DNA of 64,000 nucleotides from Streptomyces sp. NBC_01717 (GTDB lineage Bacteria; Actinomycetota; Actinomycetes; Streptomycetales; Streptomycetaceae), in contig NZ_CP109178.1 of the NCBI RefSeq assembly GCF_036248255.1, forward strand, positions 2,356,001 to 2,420,000. Direction: 5' to 3'. The translations under genes and the position numbers were made by a program. The notes beneath the pieces were generated by a model. The model worked only from the letters and a program-made list of their open reading frames with translations. It did no database searches and was not told the DNA's origin. Positions 37,945 through 46,314 of the stretch are shown here, piece after piece. The stretch's first letter is position 1. Every line of letters starts with the position of its first letter.

Positions 37945-39923
37945 GGCTTCTGCGCCGTCCCCGAGTGGAGGAGCCCAAGGTCTCCCGTTCCGAACAGGAG
38001 CTGTTCGGAGGACCGCTTCGCTATGACATGGGGTGGACCGAACACGAGCACGCTCGGCTCGAGTTGACGCTATGGAGCGCACTTCGTTCCATGCCCCGGC
38101 AGGTGTGGGGCACACTGCGGCGAGCCTGGCGGGCCGACCGGGGCGCTCTGCTGAGCGTCGGCGCCTGCGAGATCGGCCAGGGCATCGTCGCCGCGGTGAA
38201 CCTCCTCGTCCTCAACGCAGTGATGCATGCACTGCTCGGCGCGGGCAGCCCGGCGGACCGCCTCGACGCGGCGCTGCCGGCGATGCTCGTCGGGGCAGGC
38301 GCGGCCGTGGTCAATTCAGGTCTGGCCAGTTGGTCAACATCGCGCGCCGGCCGTCTGGAGCCACTCGTCGAGCGGATCGCCACGACGGAGTACCTGGACG
38401 CGGCGCAGGCCGTCGAGCTGGAGGCGATCGAGGACCCAGCCTTTCGCCGGCTGCTCGACGTGGCCTACTACGGCCCCACGTACGCGCGCCGCATGATCTC
38501 CACCTGCGTCGCCGGCCTGAACAGCATGATCGGGCTCATCTCCACGGCCGGCATCCTGCTCGTGCTGCACTGGGCTCTCATCCCGATGCTGCTGCTGATC
38601 GTGGCCCCCCGGGGCTGGGGCGCCATGAGGGTGGCGCAGCGGCGCTACGTGTCGGTGCTGAACTGGGTCGAGCACCTGCGGGCCAGTCGTCTCATCGGCA
38701 ACCTGCTGACCGAGCGCAGCGCCGCCCAGGAGGTGCGTCTGCACGGTGTGGGCCCTTATCTGCTGGCGCGCTACCGGGACATGGCCGAGAACGCGGAGGA
38801 GGAACAGCAGCGGCTGGCCAACGGGAAGGCGGCGACCGAGTTGCTGGCGCAGGCGATGTCTGGCATCGCGACAGCGGCGACCTATGCGGTGATGTTCTGG
38901 CTGGTCACGGGCGGGCAGATGAGCCTGGCCGTCGCCGGCACGGCGGTGTTCGCCATCCGCTCCGGCTCGGCCAGCCTCGGCGCCCTCGTGATGAACGTCA
39001 ACGACCTGCACGAGGAGTCGTTGTACGTGCAGGATCACGAGCGCTTCCTCGTCGAGGCAGCCCGGCGCACCATTCCGGACGGCGGGGATGACCTGCCGGA
39101 GCGGGTCGACGCGATCGTGCTGGAGCAGGTCGGCTACCGCTATCCCGACCGGGATGAACCGGCCCTGGACAAGGTGTCGTTGACTCTTCCCATGGGCAGC
39201 GTGACTGCCGTGGTCGGCGACAACGGCGCGGGCAAGTCCACGCTAGTGAAGATCATTAGCGGCCTCCTGGTCCCGACCACCGGCTCGGTCTCCTGGGGCG
39301 GATCCCCGGTCACCCAGCTCAACCGCTTCAAGCTCTTCGAGCGGGTTGGGCAACTGACACAGGACTTCCAGCGGTGGCCGATGACCGCCTCGATGAACAT
39401 TCGGATCGGCCGTCCCCACCGCACCTCCACCGATGAGGAGTTGAATCCATCGGTGCGCTTCGCGGGTGCAGCGTCGGTGCTCGACAAACTCCCGGAGGGG
39501 CTCAACACGCTGCTGGCCCGCATGTTCCGAGGTGCGACCGAACTGTCCGGCGGAGAGTGGCAGAAGGTCGGTCTGGCGCGGTCGCATTGGCGCACCGAGA
39601 CCTCCACCGCGGACAGCCTCCTCATCGTCGATGAGCCCACCTCCGCCCTGGACCCCGAGGCCGAGATCCGTACCTTCGACCGCATCCGAGAGCTGGCCGC
39701 GCCCCACCGGGCCGTGGTGCTGGTGACACACCGCATGTCCGGCGTGCGGTGGGCCGATCAGATCTACGTCCTGAACAACGGGCACGTCGCCGAGCACGGC
39801 ACCCATGACGAGCTGATCGAAGCGAACAAGCAATACGCATCCATGTTCCGCGCCCAGGCCGCCCAGTACGCCCCCGTCCTGCCCCGCCCCGCCCGGCCCA
39901 CGGCCGCCTCCGAGTCCGCCTGA
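37941..39923 (+). CDS. ABC exporter, fused permease and ATPase
   Basis: 660 residues. About five or six membrane helices lie in residues ~70-350 (for example LISTAGILLVLHWALIPMLL). The nucleotide-binding domain follows with Walker A VGDNGAGKSTLVKII, signature ELSGGEWQKVGLARS, Walker B SLLIVDEPTSALD and H-loop VLVTHRMSGV. Half-transporters of this build dimerise and export peptides, lipids or small products. Its position in the operon suggests export of the product or self-resistance. Confidence 0.92.
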   Translation: MRLLRRPRVEEPKVSRSEQELFGGPLRYDMGWTEHEHARLELTLWSALRSMPRQVWGTLRRAWRADRGALLSVGACEIGQGIVAAVNLLVLNAVMHALLGAGSPADRLDAALPAMLVGAGAAVVNSGLASWSTSRAGRLEPLVERIATTEYLDAAQAVELEAIEDPAFRRLLDVAYYGPTYARRMISTCVAGLNSMIGLISTAGILLVLHWALIPMLLLIVAPRGWGAMRVAQRRYVSVLNWVEHLRASRLIGNLLTERSAAQEVRLHGVGPYLLARYRDMAENAEEEQQRLANGKAATELLAQAMSGIATAATYAVMFWLVTGGQMSLAVAGTAVFAIRSGSASLGALVMNVNDLHEESLYVQDHERFLVEAARRTIPDGGDDLPERVDAIVLEQVGYRYPDRDEPALDKVSLTLPMGSVTAVVGDNGAGKSTLVKIISGLLVPTTGSVSWGGSPVTQLNRFKLFERVGQLTQDFQRWPMTASMNIRIGRPHRTSTDEELNPSVRFAGAASVLDKLPEGLNTLLARMFRGATELSGGEWQKVGLARSHWRTETSTADSLLIVDEPTSALDPEAEIRTFDRIRELAAPHRAVVLVTHRMSGVRWADQIYVLNNGHVAEHGTHDELIEANKQYASMFRAQAAQYAPVLPRPARPTAASESA

Positions 39924-39944
39924 CCAGCCCTCCGAAGGAGCATC

Positions 39945-40901
39945 GTGTCCTTTCAGTCCACCGACACCGTGCACAGCCCCGGCCACGCGGAACTACTCCG
40001 TGGAAGTGGCACCGCCGCGCTTCTCGTCAACGACAGCGGTGAGTACCTGCTGCACCTGCGCGCGGCTAACAAGCCAATCTGGCGCGCCGGCCACTGGTGT
40101 CTGCTCGGAGGCCGCCTCGACGCTGGAGAGAGCAACGACGACTGCATCAGGCGTGAACTACAGGAGGAGATCGGTCTTGTCGTAGAGGACCTCGTCCCGT
40201 TCCGGACCCGGGACACCGTCGATGCCAACGGTGTCCTGACCAACCGTGTGCATGTCTACCTCGGCACGCTCAACCGGGCCGTCCACGAGATCGAACTACG
40301 CGAAGGCATCCAGTTGCGGTGGACGCGCATCGACGAGACGGCCGAGATGACGATGGACCCCGCCACCATGGCGACCCTCGACGAACATCGACGCCTTCCA
40401 CAGCCCCTCCTCGACGGCTCGGGCATGCCCGCGATCGTGAAGGTGACGGAGCCGGACGAGCACCGAGATCGCAGCATCGTCGGAGCGCATCTCGTCCTTG
40501 TACGCGACGGCGCGGTGCTGCTCGGCCAACGCCACCCCGACAGCGCCTTCGCTCCCGGCGCCTGGCATCTGCCGGCCGGACACCGAGAGGCCGGCGAGTC
40601 TGCCCTGGCCTGCATGGTCCGCGAAACGGCCGAGGAGGCCGGGCTCACCATCGCCGCTGAAGATCTCCGCCTGGCCCACACCCTGGATCTCCTCGATCCC
40701 GGCAGCTCCACGTCGCGTATCCAGCTGTTCTTCACCGCCTCCCGTTGGAGCGGCGAGCCGCGCGTGCTCGAACCCGAGCGGTGCACCCAGTGGCGGTGGT
40801 GGCCGCTCGACGCCCTGCCCGAGTCCCTCGTGGAGTACACCCGCGTCGCGCTGCGAGCTATCGCCCGCGACGAGCCGTACACGGCGATGGGGTGGAGCTG
40901 A
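39945..40901 (+). CDS. Tandem Nudix protein
   Basis: 318 residues with two complete Nudix domains. Box 1 is GRLDAGESNDDCIRRELQEE (then IGL); box 2 is GHREAGESALACMVRETAEE (then AGL). Both keep all catalytic residues. Tandem Nudix proteins are uncommon. GTG start with GAAGGAG seven bases upstream. Substrates unknown. Confidence 0.88.
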   Translation: MSFQSTDTVHSPGHAELLRGSGTAALLVNDSGEYLLHLRAANKPIWRAGHWCLLGGRLDAGESNDDCIRRELQEEIGLVVEDLVPFRTRDTVDANGVLTNRVHVYLGTLNRAVHEIELREGIQLRWTRIDETAEMTMDPATMATLDEHRRLPQPLLDGSGMPAIVKVTEPDEHRDRSIVGAHLVLVRDGAVLLGQRHPDSAFAPGAWHLPAGHREAGESALACMVRETAEEAGLTIAAEDLRLAHTLDLLDPGSSTSRIQLFFTASRWSGEPRVLEPERCTQWRWWPLDALPESLVEYTRVALRAIARDEPYTAMGWS

Positions 40902-40978
40902 CCCATCCCTCAACGGCCCCGCCGTTCCGACCCTGCTGGCTATGGCCGACGCCTCTCCAGCCACCCCTCAAAGGAAGG

Positions 40979-43330
40979 ATGTGCCACTCGTTGTTCACCT
41001 CGCAGGATGAATGGAACAGCGGTTATGCCGAGGGACGCCGCTACCGGCCTCTCGACAAGGACGAGCGCACGTTGCTCGCCCAGCACGTGCCCGCTTCCGA
41101 TGGAGGCCGAGCACTCGACGTGGGGTGCGGGACCGGCGAACTCGCCCTGCACCTGGCCTCCATGGGCTACGCCGTCGACGCCGTGGACTGGGCCGACGCC
41201 GCCTTCCCCAGCACCGACGCGCACCCGGAAGACCCCTCGCACGGAGCCGTTCGCTGGCTGCACCTGGACATCGAGCGCGCCAACCTCTCGAAACTGCACG
41301 CAGACGGCTACGACCTGGTCGTCCTGCGGATGGTGTTCGCGTTCCTGCGCGACCGCACGCGCCTGACCCGCACGCTGGGCCGGCGGCTACGCAAGCACGG
41401 TGCCCTCGTCGTCATCACACCGCTCGCCGCGACCACCCCCGCCGAGCGCCGGGGCATCGCCCTCGACGAGGACGAGGTCGCGCACCTGATGAGCATGTGG
41501 GAGCAGGCACAGCGCTTCGACGCGAACGGGATGGCCGTCCTGGTCCTGCGCGGGCTGAAGAAGCCCGCCGTCCAGATCACGAACACCACTCTCCCGCAGT
41601 CGAGTTCGGTGACCGCGGTGCACGTCGTGGGCACCGACGCCCTGGGGCGCGTTCTGCTGGGGCGCTCGCAACAACAGGAGTGGGAGCTGCCCGGCGCCAT
41701 GGCCGAGCCCGGGGAAGGATTCGAGCAGACTGCGGTGCGCGCCCTGGCCGAGCAGACCGGCGTGATGGCCGATCCGGCCGACGCGCACGTCCTCGGACTG
41801 CACCTCGATGCCCCGGACGGCCTCTTGCGTACGAGCGTGGTGGTCCGCGTCACGTCTCACACCGGGCAGGCCCAGCTGCTGAAGCCGAACCGGTTCGGGC
41901 ACGTGGACTGGCGACCGCTGCACACCCTGCACCGTCTGGACCGGCTGCCAGCCACCTCAGCGCGGGCGCTGGACCTGGTCTGGCCGGGAGTCCTTCCGTA
42001 CGTGCCGTCCGCGCACGCCTATCCGGTCGACAACAGCTGCCCGCCGGTGCCCGGCGAGCCGCCAGAGGCGATCGAGCGACGCGAGCAGATGGCTGACCGG
42101 GTCATTGCCGGCGCCTGGGCCCCCTCCCCGCCGATCCAGCAAGCGCTCCGCTCGGTCCCGCGGCACCGCTTCACCCCCGAGAGCCCTTTGCGGACCGCGT
42201 ACCACAGCAACCTGGCCGTGGTCACCGAGTACAACGACCTCGCTCAGGTGACCAGTTCCGTGTCTGCGGCCTGGCTCCAGGCCGACATGGCGGAGCACCT
42301 GCATCTGGCCGAGGGGATGACGGTATTCGAGGGAGGCTCGGGCGGCTACAACGCCGAACTGATCGCACACGTCGTCGGGCCGACCGGCCGCGTGATCACC
42401 GTCGACCTCGCGCCGTATGTCGTGCGCCGCACGCGGCGGCTGACCGCCGAGGCCGGCAGCGGTCGCGTCACAGCGGTGCTCGGCTCTGCCAGCGACGGCG
42501 CCGTCGAGCACATGCCCCGCGGGGGTTTCGATGCTGCGGTAATTACTTACAACTGCTGGGATATCGCTCCCGCTTGGCGTGACCAGCTCGCCGACGGCCG
42601 CTATCTCGTCCTCCCACTGGAAGTCCATGACTACACCCGCGCCATCGCCTTTCAAAAGCACGGCCCGGTGCTGCGTGCTACGGACTTCACGTTCTGTGGG
42701 TTCATCCGCGACCGCGGGCCCGCGGCCCGCGCCGTCCCCGCCGTCGACCTCGCCGACGGCGAACTGCAGCTCCGTTTCCCCGACGGCGTCCCCGCCGAGA
42801 CCACCGGTCTGGACGATGCCCTCGCTGGCCCTCGCCACGAAGTGGCCACCGGCGTGACCGTGGCAGGCAACGAGTCGTTCGAGACCCTGCAGCTCTTCCT
42901 CGCCACCACGCTGCCCGGCTTCAGCCGCCTCGCCCGCAACCGTGATCAGAGCAGTGGCATCACCGCGCTGCCCAAGGGCTCGGACGCCGCCGCGATCACA
43001 GCGGCCGGCTCCCTCGCCTACCTGACCCACGTCCTGGTCCAGGACGGCCCCACGGCCGAACAGCGCCGCTCGGAGTTTCTGGCTCACGGCTTCGGGCCAT
43101 CCGGGCCTGCTCTGGCCGAACAGCTCACCTTCGCCGTGCGTCGCTGGGACGTCCACGAACGAGCCCACGGCTACCCCCAGTTGGAGGTTCATCCCACCGG
43201 AACCCCTGACACCGAACTACCCGCAGGCCACGTGCTGGACAAGACCCACAACCGGCTCGTGTGGACGTGGCGCTCCGACACCGCCGACGCCCCGGCCGCG
43301 CATGCAGAGAAGGTGAGCGCCCATGACTGA
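40979..43330 (+). CDS. Three-domain methyltransferase-Nudix-PCMT-like protein (FxLD-system-type methyltransferase)
   Basis: 783 residues. Residues ~1-190 are a class I methyltransferase (ALDVGCGTGELALHLASMGY). About 200-330 is a Nudix fold with a broken box (AMAEPGEGFEQTAVRALAEQ, with Glu to Ala and Glu to Gln changes), so probably not hydrolytic. About 355-783 resembles protein-L-isoaspartate O-methyltransferase (SVPRHRFTPESPL, FEGGSGGYNAELIAHVVGPT, VITVDLAPYVVRRTRR), the architecture named for the FxLD lanthipeptide system. No lanthionine dehydratase or cyclase is present. The start is unsure: ATG 40979 abuts AAGGAAGG; TTG 40991 is better spaced. It overlaps the next gene by 8 nt. Confidence 0.8.
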   Translation: MCHSLFTSQDEWNSGYAEGRRYRPLDKDERTLLAQHVPASDGGRALDVGCGTGELALHLASMGYAVDAVDWADAAFPSTDAHPEDPSHGAVRWLHLDIERANLSKLHADGYDLVVLRMVFAFLRDRTRLTRTLGRRLRKHGALVVITPLAATTPAERRGIALDEDEVAHLMSMWEQAQRFDANGMAVLVLRGLKKPAVQITNTTLPQSSSVTAVHVVGTDALGRVLLGRSQQQEWELPGAMAEPGEGFEQTAVRALAEQTGVMADPADAHVLGLHLDAPDGLLRTSVVVRVTSHTGQAQLLKPNRFGHVDWRPLHTLHRLDRLPATSARALDLVWPGVLPYVPSAHAYPVDNSCPPVPGEPPEAIERREQMADRVIAGAWAPSPPIQQALRSVPRHRFTPESPLRTAYHSNLAVVTEYNDLAQVTSSVSAAWLQADMAEHLHLAEGMTVFEGGSGGYNAELIAHVVGPTGRVITVDLAPYVVRRTRRLTAEAGSGRVTAVLGSASDGAVEHMPRGGFDAAVITYNCWDIAPAWRDQLADGRYLVLPLEVHDYTRAIAFQKHGPVLRATDFTFCGFIRDRGPAARAVPAVDLADGELQLRFPDGVPAETTGLDDALAGPRHEVATGVTVAGNESFETLQLFLATTLPGFSRLARNRDQSSGITALPKGSDAAAITAAGSLAYLTHVLVQDGPTAEQRRSEFLAHGFGPSGPALAEQLTFAVRRWDVHERAHGYPQLEVHPTGTPDTELPAGHVLDKTHNRLVWTWRSDTADAPAAHAEKVSAHD

Positions 43331-44405
43331 ACCGGCACCCGACCAGGTCGAGCCACAGCACGGGCTGGGCCTGTACGAGCGCTACTACGCCCAGGTGGAA
43401 TCCGGCCGCAAGACCATCGAAGTCCGGGTGCGCACACCCCGGATGACGGACGTCTCGGTCGGCGACGTGCTCGTATTCCACGGCGAGGACTCCGGCCGCG
43501 AACTCGGCGTAAGGGTCGCGCGGATCACGCCGCACGCCTCGTTCGCCGAGCTGCTCGCCGCGGAGGACACCTCCCGCATCGACCCTGACGCCACAGAGGC
43601 CGAGCAGCTCGCCAACCTGCGCCGCATCTACCCACCAGAGAAGGAGGCCCTGGGACCGCTCGCGATCGAGTTCGACCACCGGCCGGCACTCGCGGGGCAG
43701 CCGATGCCCGTATCCCCCGAGGCATACGTACAGACCGTTCCGCACCACACGGTGTACAGCTGCTTCTACGTACGCGACGACCGCGATCGGCCCGTCATGC
43801 TGCGTTCGGTGTACGGCGGTCGACCCTGGCAGTTTCCAGGCGGGAACAGTGACGCCGGCGAGGATCCCCTGCAGACCGCGCGCCGCGAAACGGCCGAGGA
43901 AACCGGGCTCGAGCTCGGCCAGGGCCAACCCCGTCTGCTGCTCACGCACTACCTGCACCCCGGGCCCCGCTGGCCCATGGGCAAGATCGGCTTCATCTTC
44001 GACGGCGGCAGCCTCACCCCTGAACAGCTGCGGCAGATTCGCCTCGCCCCGGCAGAGCACGACATGTGGGCGATCCACGGCCTCGACGAGTGGCGACCTC
44101 TGCTGGCCGAGGGAGCGTTCGCCCGCCTGGAGGCCATCGAGCGGGCCCGCACCGGCCTCGCCACCCAGGGACTCGGCGTGTCGATGGCCTCGGTGGCCCG
44201 CGAGGCCGACGTCGGCAAGGCCACCCTGTCCCGCCGCTTCGCCACCCGCGAAGACCTCATCACTGCCGTCTTCGCCGACCGCATGGACGCCTACGCCACC
44301 GCCGTCACCGAAGCCCTCGCCGACCCCGACCCCTGGCACGGCTTCACCGGCTACATCCACGCCGTCTGCGCCATGCGGGCCGCCGACGCTTCGCCGACGT
44401 GCTGA
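43323..44405 (+). CDS. ASCH-Nudix protein fused in frame to a truncated TetR HTH
   Basis: 360 residues. Residues ~10-115 form an ASCH-like domain (LYERYYAQVESGRKTIEVRV, GDVLVFHGEDSGR). About 130-270 is a Nudix domain with a perfect box (GNSDAGEDPLQTARRETAEE then TGL). From ~272 the chain becomes a TetR-family HTH (SMASVAREADVGKATLSRRF, REDLITAVFADRM), closely matching the intact TetR encoded at 46315-47031. It ends at a premature stop caused by a frameshift at about 44387. The Nudix C-terminus has therefore been replaced by part of a TetR gene. Whether the chimera functions is unknown. Confidence 0.8.
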   Translation: MTEPAPDQVEPQHGLGLYERYYAQVESGRKTIEVRVRTPRMTDVSVGDVLVFHGEDSGRELGVRVARITPHASFAELLAAEDTSRIDPDATEAEQLANLRRIYPPEKEALGPLAIEFDHRPALAGQPMPVSPEAYVQTVPHHTVYSCFYVRDDRDRPVMLRSVYGGRPWQFPGGNSDAGEDPLQTARRETAEETGLELGQGQPRLLLTHYLHPGPRWPMGKIGFIFDGGSLTPEQLRQIRLAPAEHDMWAIHGLDEWRPLLAEGAFARLEAIERARTGLATQGLGVSMASVAREADVGKATLSRRFATREDLITAVFADRMDAYATAVTEALADPDPWHGFTGYIHAVCAMRAADASPTC

Positions 44406-44731
44406 CCATGACCTTCCCCGCCGCCAAAGCCCTGGAGGCCCGGCGCACCGAGGCGTGCAACGGCTTCCTCGAACTCATCGACCGCGCCAAGGAAAGCGGC
44501 CACCTGCGCTCCGACTTCACCAGCCAGGACCTCGTCATCCTGCTCATGGCCAACGCCGTCGTCGTCAGCGCCACTGGTGACGCCGCCCCCGACACCTGGC
44601 GACGCCTCGTCGCGCACATGCTCCGCTCCTACGCCGCCCCTGGCGCCCCACTCCCCCCGCTGCCCGACGCGCCCGCGCCCACCGCCCTGTACCGCGCGAT
44701 GGTCCGCCTCAGCCGCTCCGGCACACCTTGA
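44388..44731 (+). pseudogene. C-terminal remainder of a frameshifted TetR gene
   Basis: In another frame, directly after the frameshift, the translation continues FADVLTMTFPAAKALEARRT to the end at 44731. It aligns with FADILTMSFPGAEALEARRT and the rest of the intact TetR at 46315. Comparing the DNA, the intact gene has four extra bases (CGCG) between GCCGAC and GCTTCGCC-equivalent, so a 4-nt deletion at 44387/44388 explains the break. Together with the 3' end of the preceding gene it forms one decayed paralogue. Confidence 0.85.
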
Positions 44732-44871
44732 CCCCCGCCCGCGTCGGCTATGCGGCGCGTACGGCGATGTAGGCCCCGGCCCGGGAATCCCGCCACGCGG
44801 AACTCCGCCGACGGCGCCCATGCCCGCACGCCGGGAGCCGGGGCCACCGCGACGCCCGGGACTTGGCCCGG

Positions 44872-45252
44872 TCAGTCGGCGGACCGGTCGGCGGTCTTGG
44901 GGGAAGGGCCGTACCGGTTGGGGCCCGCGGCGCTGTCCATCGTCATGCCCAGCAGGTAGACAACGGGACCGACGACCGGGATCAGAGCGATGAGCATGCT
45001 CCACCCGGACTTACCGGTGTCGTGCAGCCGTCGCACGGACACACTCAGCATCGGCACGAGGAACGGCACCAACAACACGGCGAGCCACGGAACCTCCATC
45101 GCGAAGCCAGCCCCGCCGATCACGGCGACAGCACCCACGTACACAAGTGCGAACCACCAGTACTCCGCACGCCGGGCACGCCCGGAGAACGTGGCGAACT
45201 TGAAGGTGAGGCACGTGCGTGCCGCGTCGGTAAACGACATGCTGGCGGTCAC
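44872..45252 (-). CDS. DUF805 membrane protein
   Basis: 126 residues. Typical DUF805 start FKFATFSGRARRAEYWWFAL, with about four membrane helices and the RRLHDTGKSGWSMLIALIPV motif. Function unknown; often an inner-membrane protein in bacteria. GTG at 45252 is used because AAAGGA lies five bases upstream; ATG at 45240 is also possible. Confidence 0.85.
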   Translation of the reverse strand: MTASMSFTDAARTCLTFKFATFSGRARRAEYWWFALVYVGAVAVIGGAGFAMEVPWLAVLLVPFLVPMLSVSVRRLHDTGKSGWSMLIALIPVVGPVVYLLGMTMDSAAGPNRYGPSPKTADRSAD

Positions 45253-45399
45253 AGCGGTCCTTTCGGAAAGTGCCATGGGGGGCACGGTAAACAGATCGGG
45301 TGGCGAGGGCGCGGCCGCGCCCTCGGCTCCGGCGCTCTCGCCGTCCGGGCCCTGCGAGCAGGCACGCAAGCGGCCCGCGTGCCGACGACACGTCGTGCG

Positions 45400-45441
45400 G
45401 CACGGCCCGAAAGGTTACGGGAGGCCGCTTTCGGGCCGTGC
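45400..45441 (-). terminator. Perfect 14-bp hairpin after the SDR gene
   Basis: GCACGGCCCGAAAG (45400-45413) pairs perfectly with 45428-45441, 14-nt loop, about 66 nt past the SDR stop. Most likely ends the SDR transcript before the DUF805 gene. Confidence 0.65.
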
Positions 45442-45507
45442 TGCTGCAGCACGAAGAGCTGCGGTACGGCTGGGCCGCGATGAACGACGGCGGGAGCCTT
45501 GTGCGGC

Positions 45508-46185
45508 TCAGAGACTGAAGACGAGTTCGGCCTGGTCGCGCTTGGTCGTGTGCAGCTCGAAGTAGACGGGGGAGATCTCCTCGGGCTGCGCTGTCGGGAA
45601 GCCGGGCACGGCTGGCGTGCCGATCGACACGTCGATACCGACGTGGGCGGCCTGGACGCCCGTGCCGTCCAGCTCCTTGTGCAGATTGATCACCCAGTTG
45701 CGCAGCGCCGCCGCAGCGGCATTGACGTTGGCGACCTGCGGCACCGGGTCGATGGAGCCGGCGCCGGTGGTGAACAGCAGGGTGCCCGCACCGGCCTCGC
45801 GCATGGCGGGCAGCACCGCACGCGTGGCAGCGATCGCCCCGTAGAGCTGGAACTCCATCTCCCGTTGCACGTTCGCGGGCTCGGTTGCGCTCGGGGTGGT
45901 CAGGACGGTCGAGTCGAACCCCCCGACCGGGGAGTACTCCAGGACGTCGATGGAGCCGAAGCGGGCGGCGGCGTCCTTCAGCGACTGGGTGAGCGCGTCG
46001 CGGTCGAGGACGTCCGCGGGGAAGGCCGCGGCGGTAATGCCGTCGGCGGCCAGCTCGCCTGCCAGGTTCTCGAGCTTGGCGAGGTTGCGGGCGATCAGTG
46101 CGACGTCGTAGCCGCGGGTGCCGAAGGTACGCGCAATGGCAAGACCCAGCTGGGGACCGGCACCGACGATGGCAATGGTGGGCAT
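45508..46185 (-). CDS. Atypical short-chain dehydrogenase/reductase, catalytic Tyr and Lys missing
   Basis: 225 residues. N-terminal nucleotide-binding motif is AIVGAGPQLGLAIARTFGTR, followed by the DVLDRDAL acidic segment. Where classical SDRs have Tyr-x-x-x-Lys, this protein reads QVANVNAAAAALRNWV, so both residues are absent, although LLFTTGAGS keeps a polar serine position. It may bind NAD(P)H and act on an unusual substrate or as a sensor. It is divergent from a TetR repressor with operators between them, so it is probably the regulated gene. Confidence 0.85.
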   Translation of the reverse strand: MPTIAIVGAGPQLGLAIARTFGTRGYDVALIARNLAKLENLAGELAADGITAAAFPADVLDRDALTQSLKDAAARFGSIDVLEYSPVGGFDSTVLTTPSATEPANVQREMEFQLYGAIAATRAVLPAMREAGAGTLLFTTGAGSIDPVPQVANVNAAAAALRNWVINLHKELDGTGVQAAHVGIDVSIGTPAVPGFPTAQPEEISPVYFELHTTKRDQAELVFSL

Positions 46186-46212
46186 GAGACGACCTTCCGT
46201 TGAGGTGTAGAT

Positions 46213-46296
46213 GGATAGGGCTATCCGTTTCGGATCCGGAAAGCCCTATCCGGTTCACGGTCGACCGTAACACGGAAACCGGATAGGGCATTCCGG
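46213..46296. promoter_or_regulatory. TetR operators between the SDR and TetR genes
   Basis: Two 18-bp sites in opposite orientation differ by one base: CCGGAAAGCCCTATCCGG (46236-46253) and CCGGATAGGGCATTCCGG (46279-46296). A third element, GGATAGGGCTATCC (46213-46226), is palindromic and contains the same core. All lie in the 129-bp gap and can serve both promoters. The obvious ligand is the adjacent TetR protein. Confidence 0.8.
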
Positions 46297-46314
46297 TTTG
46301 CTAGCCTGGCCGAC

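Noticed and set aside
40979-43330. Calling the region a lanthipeptide cluster because of the FxLD-type methyltransferase
   Set aside because: No LanB, LanC, LanM or recognisable precursor is present.
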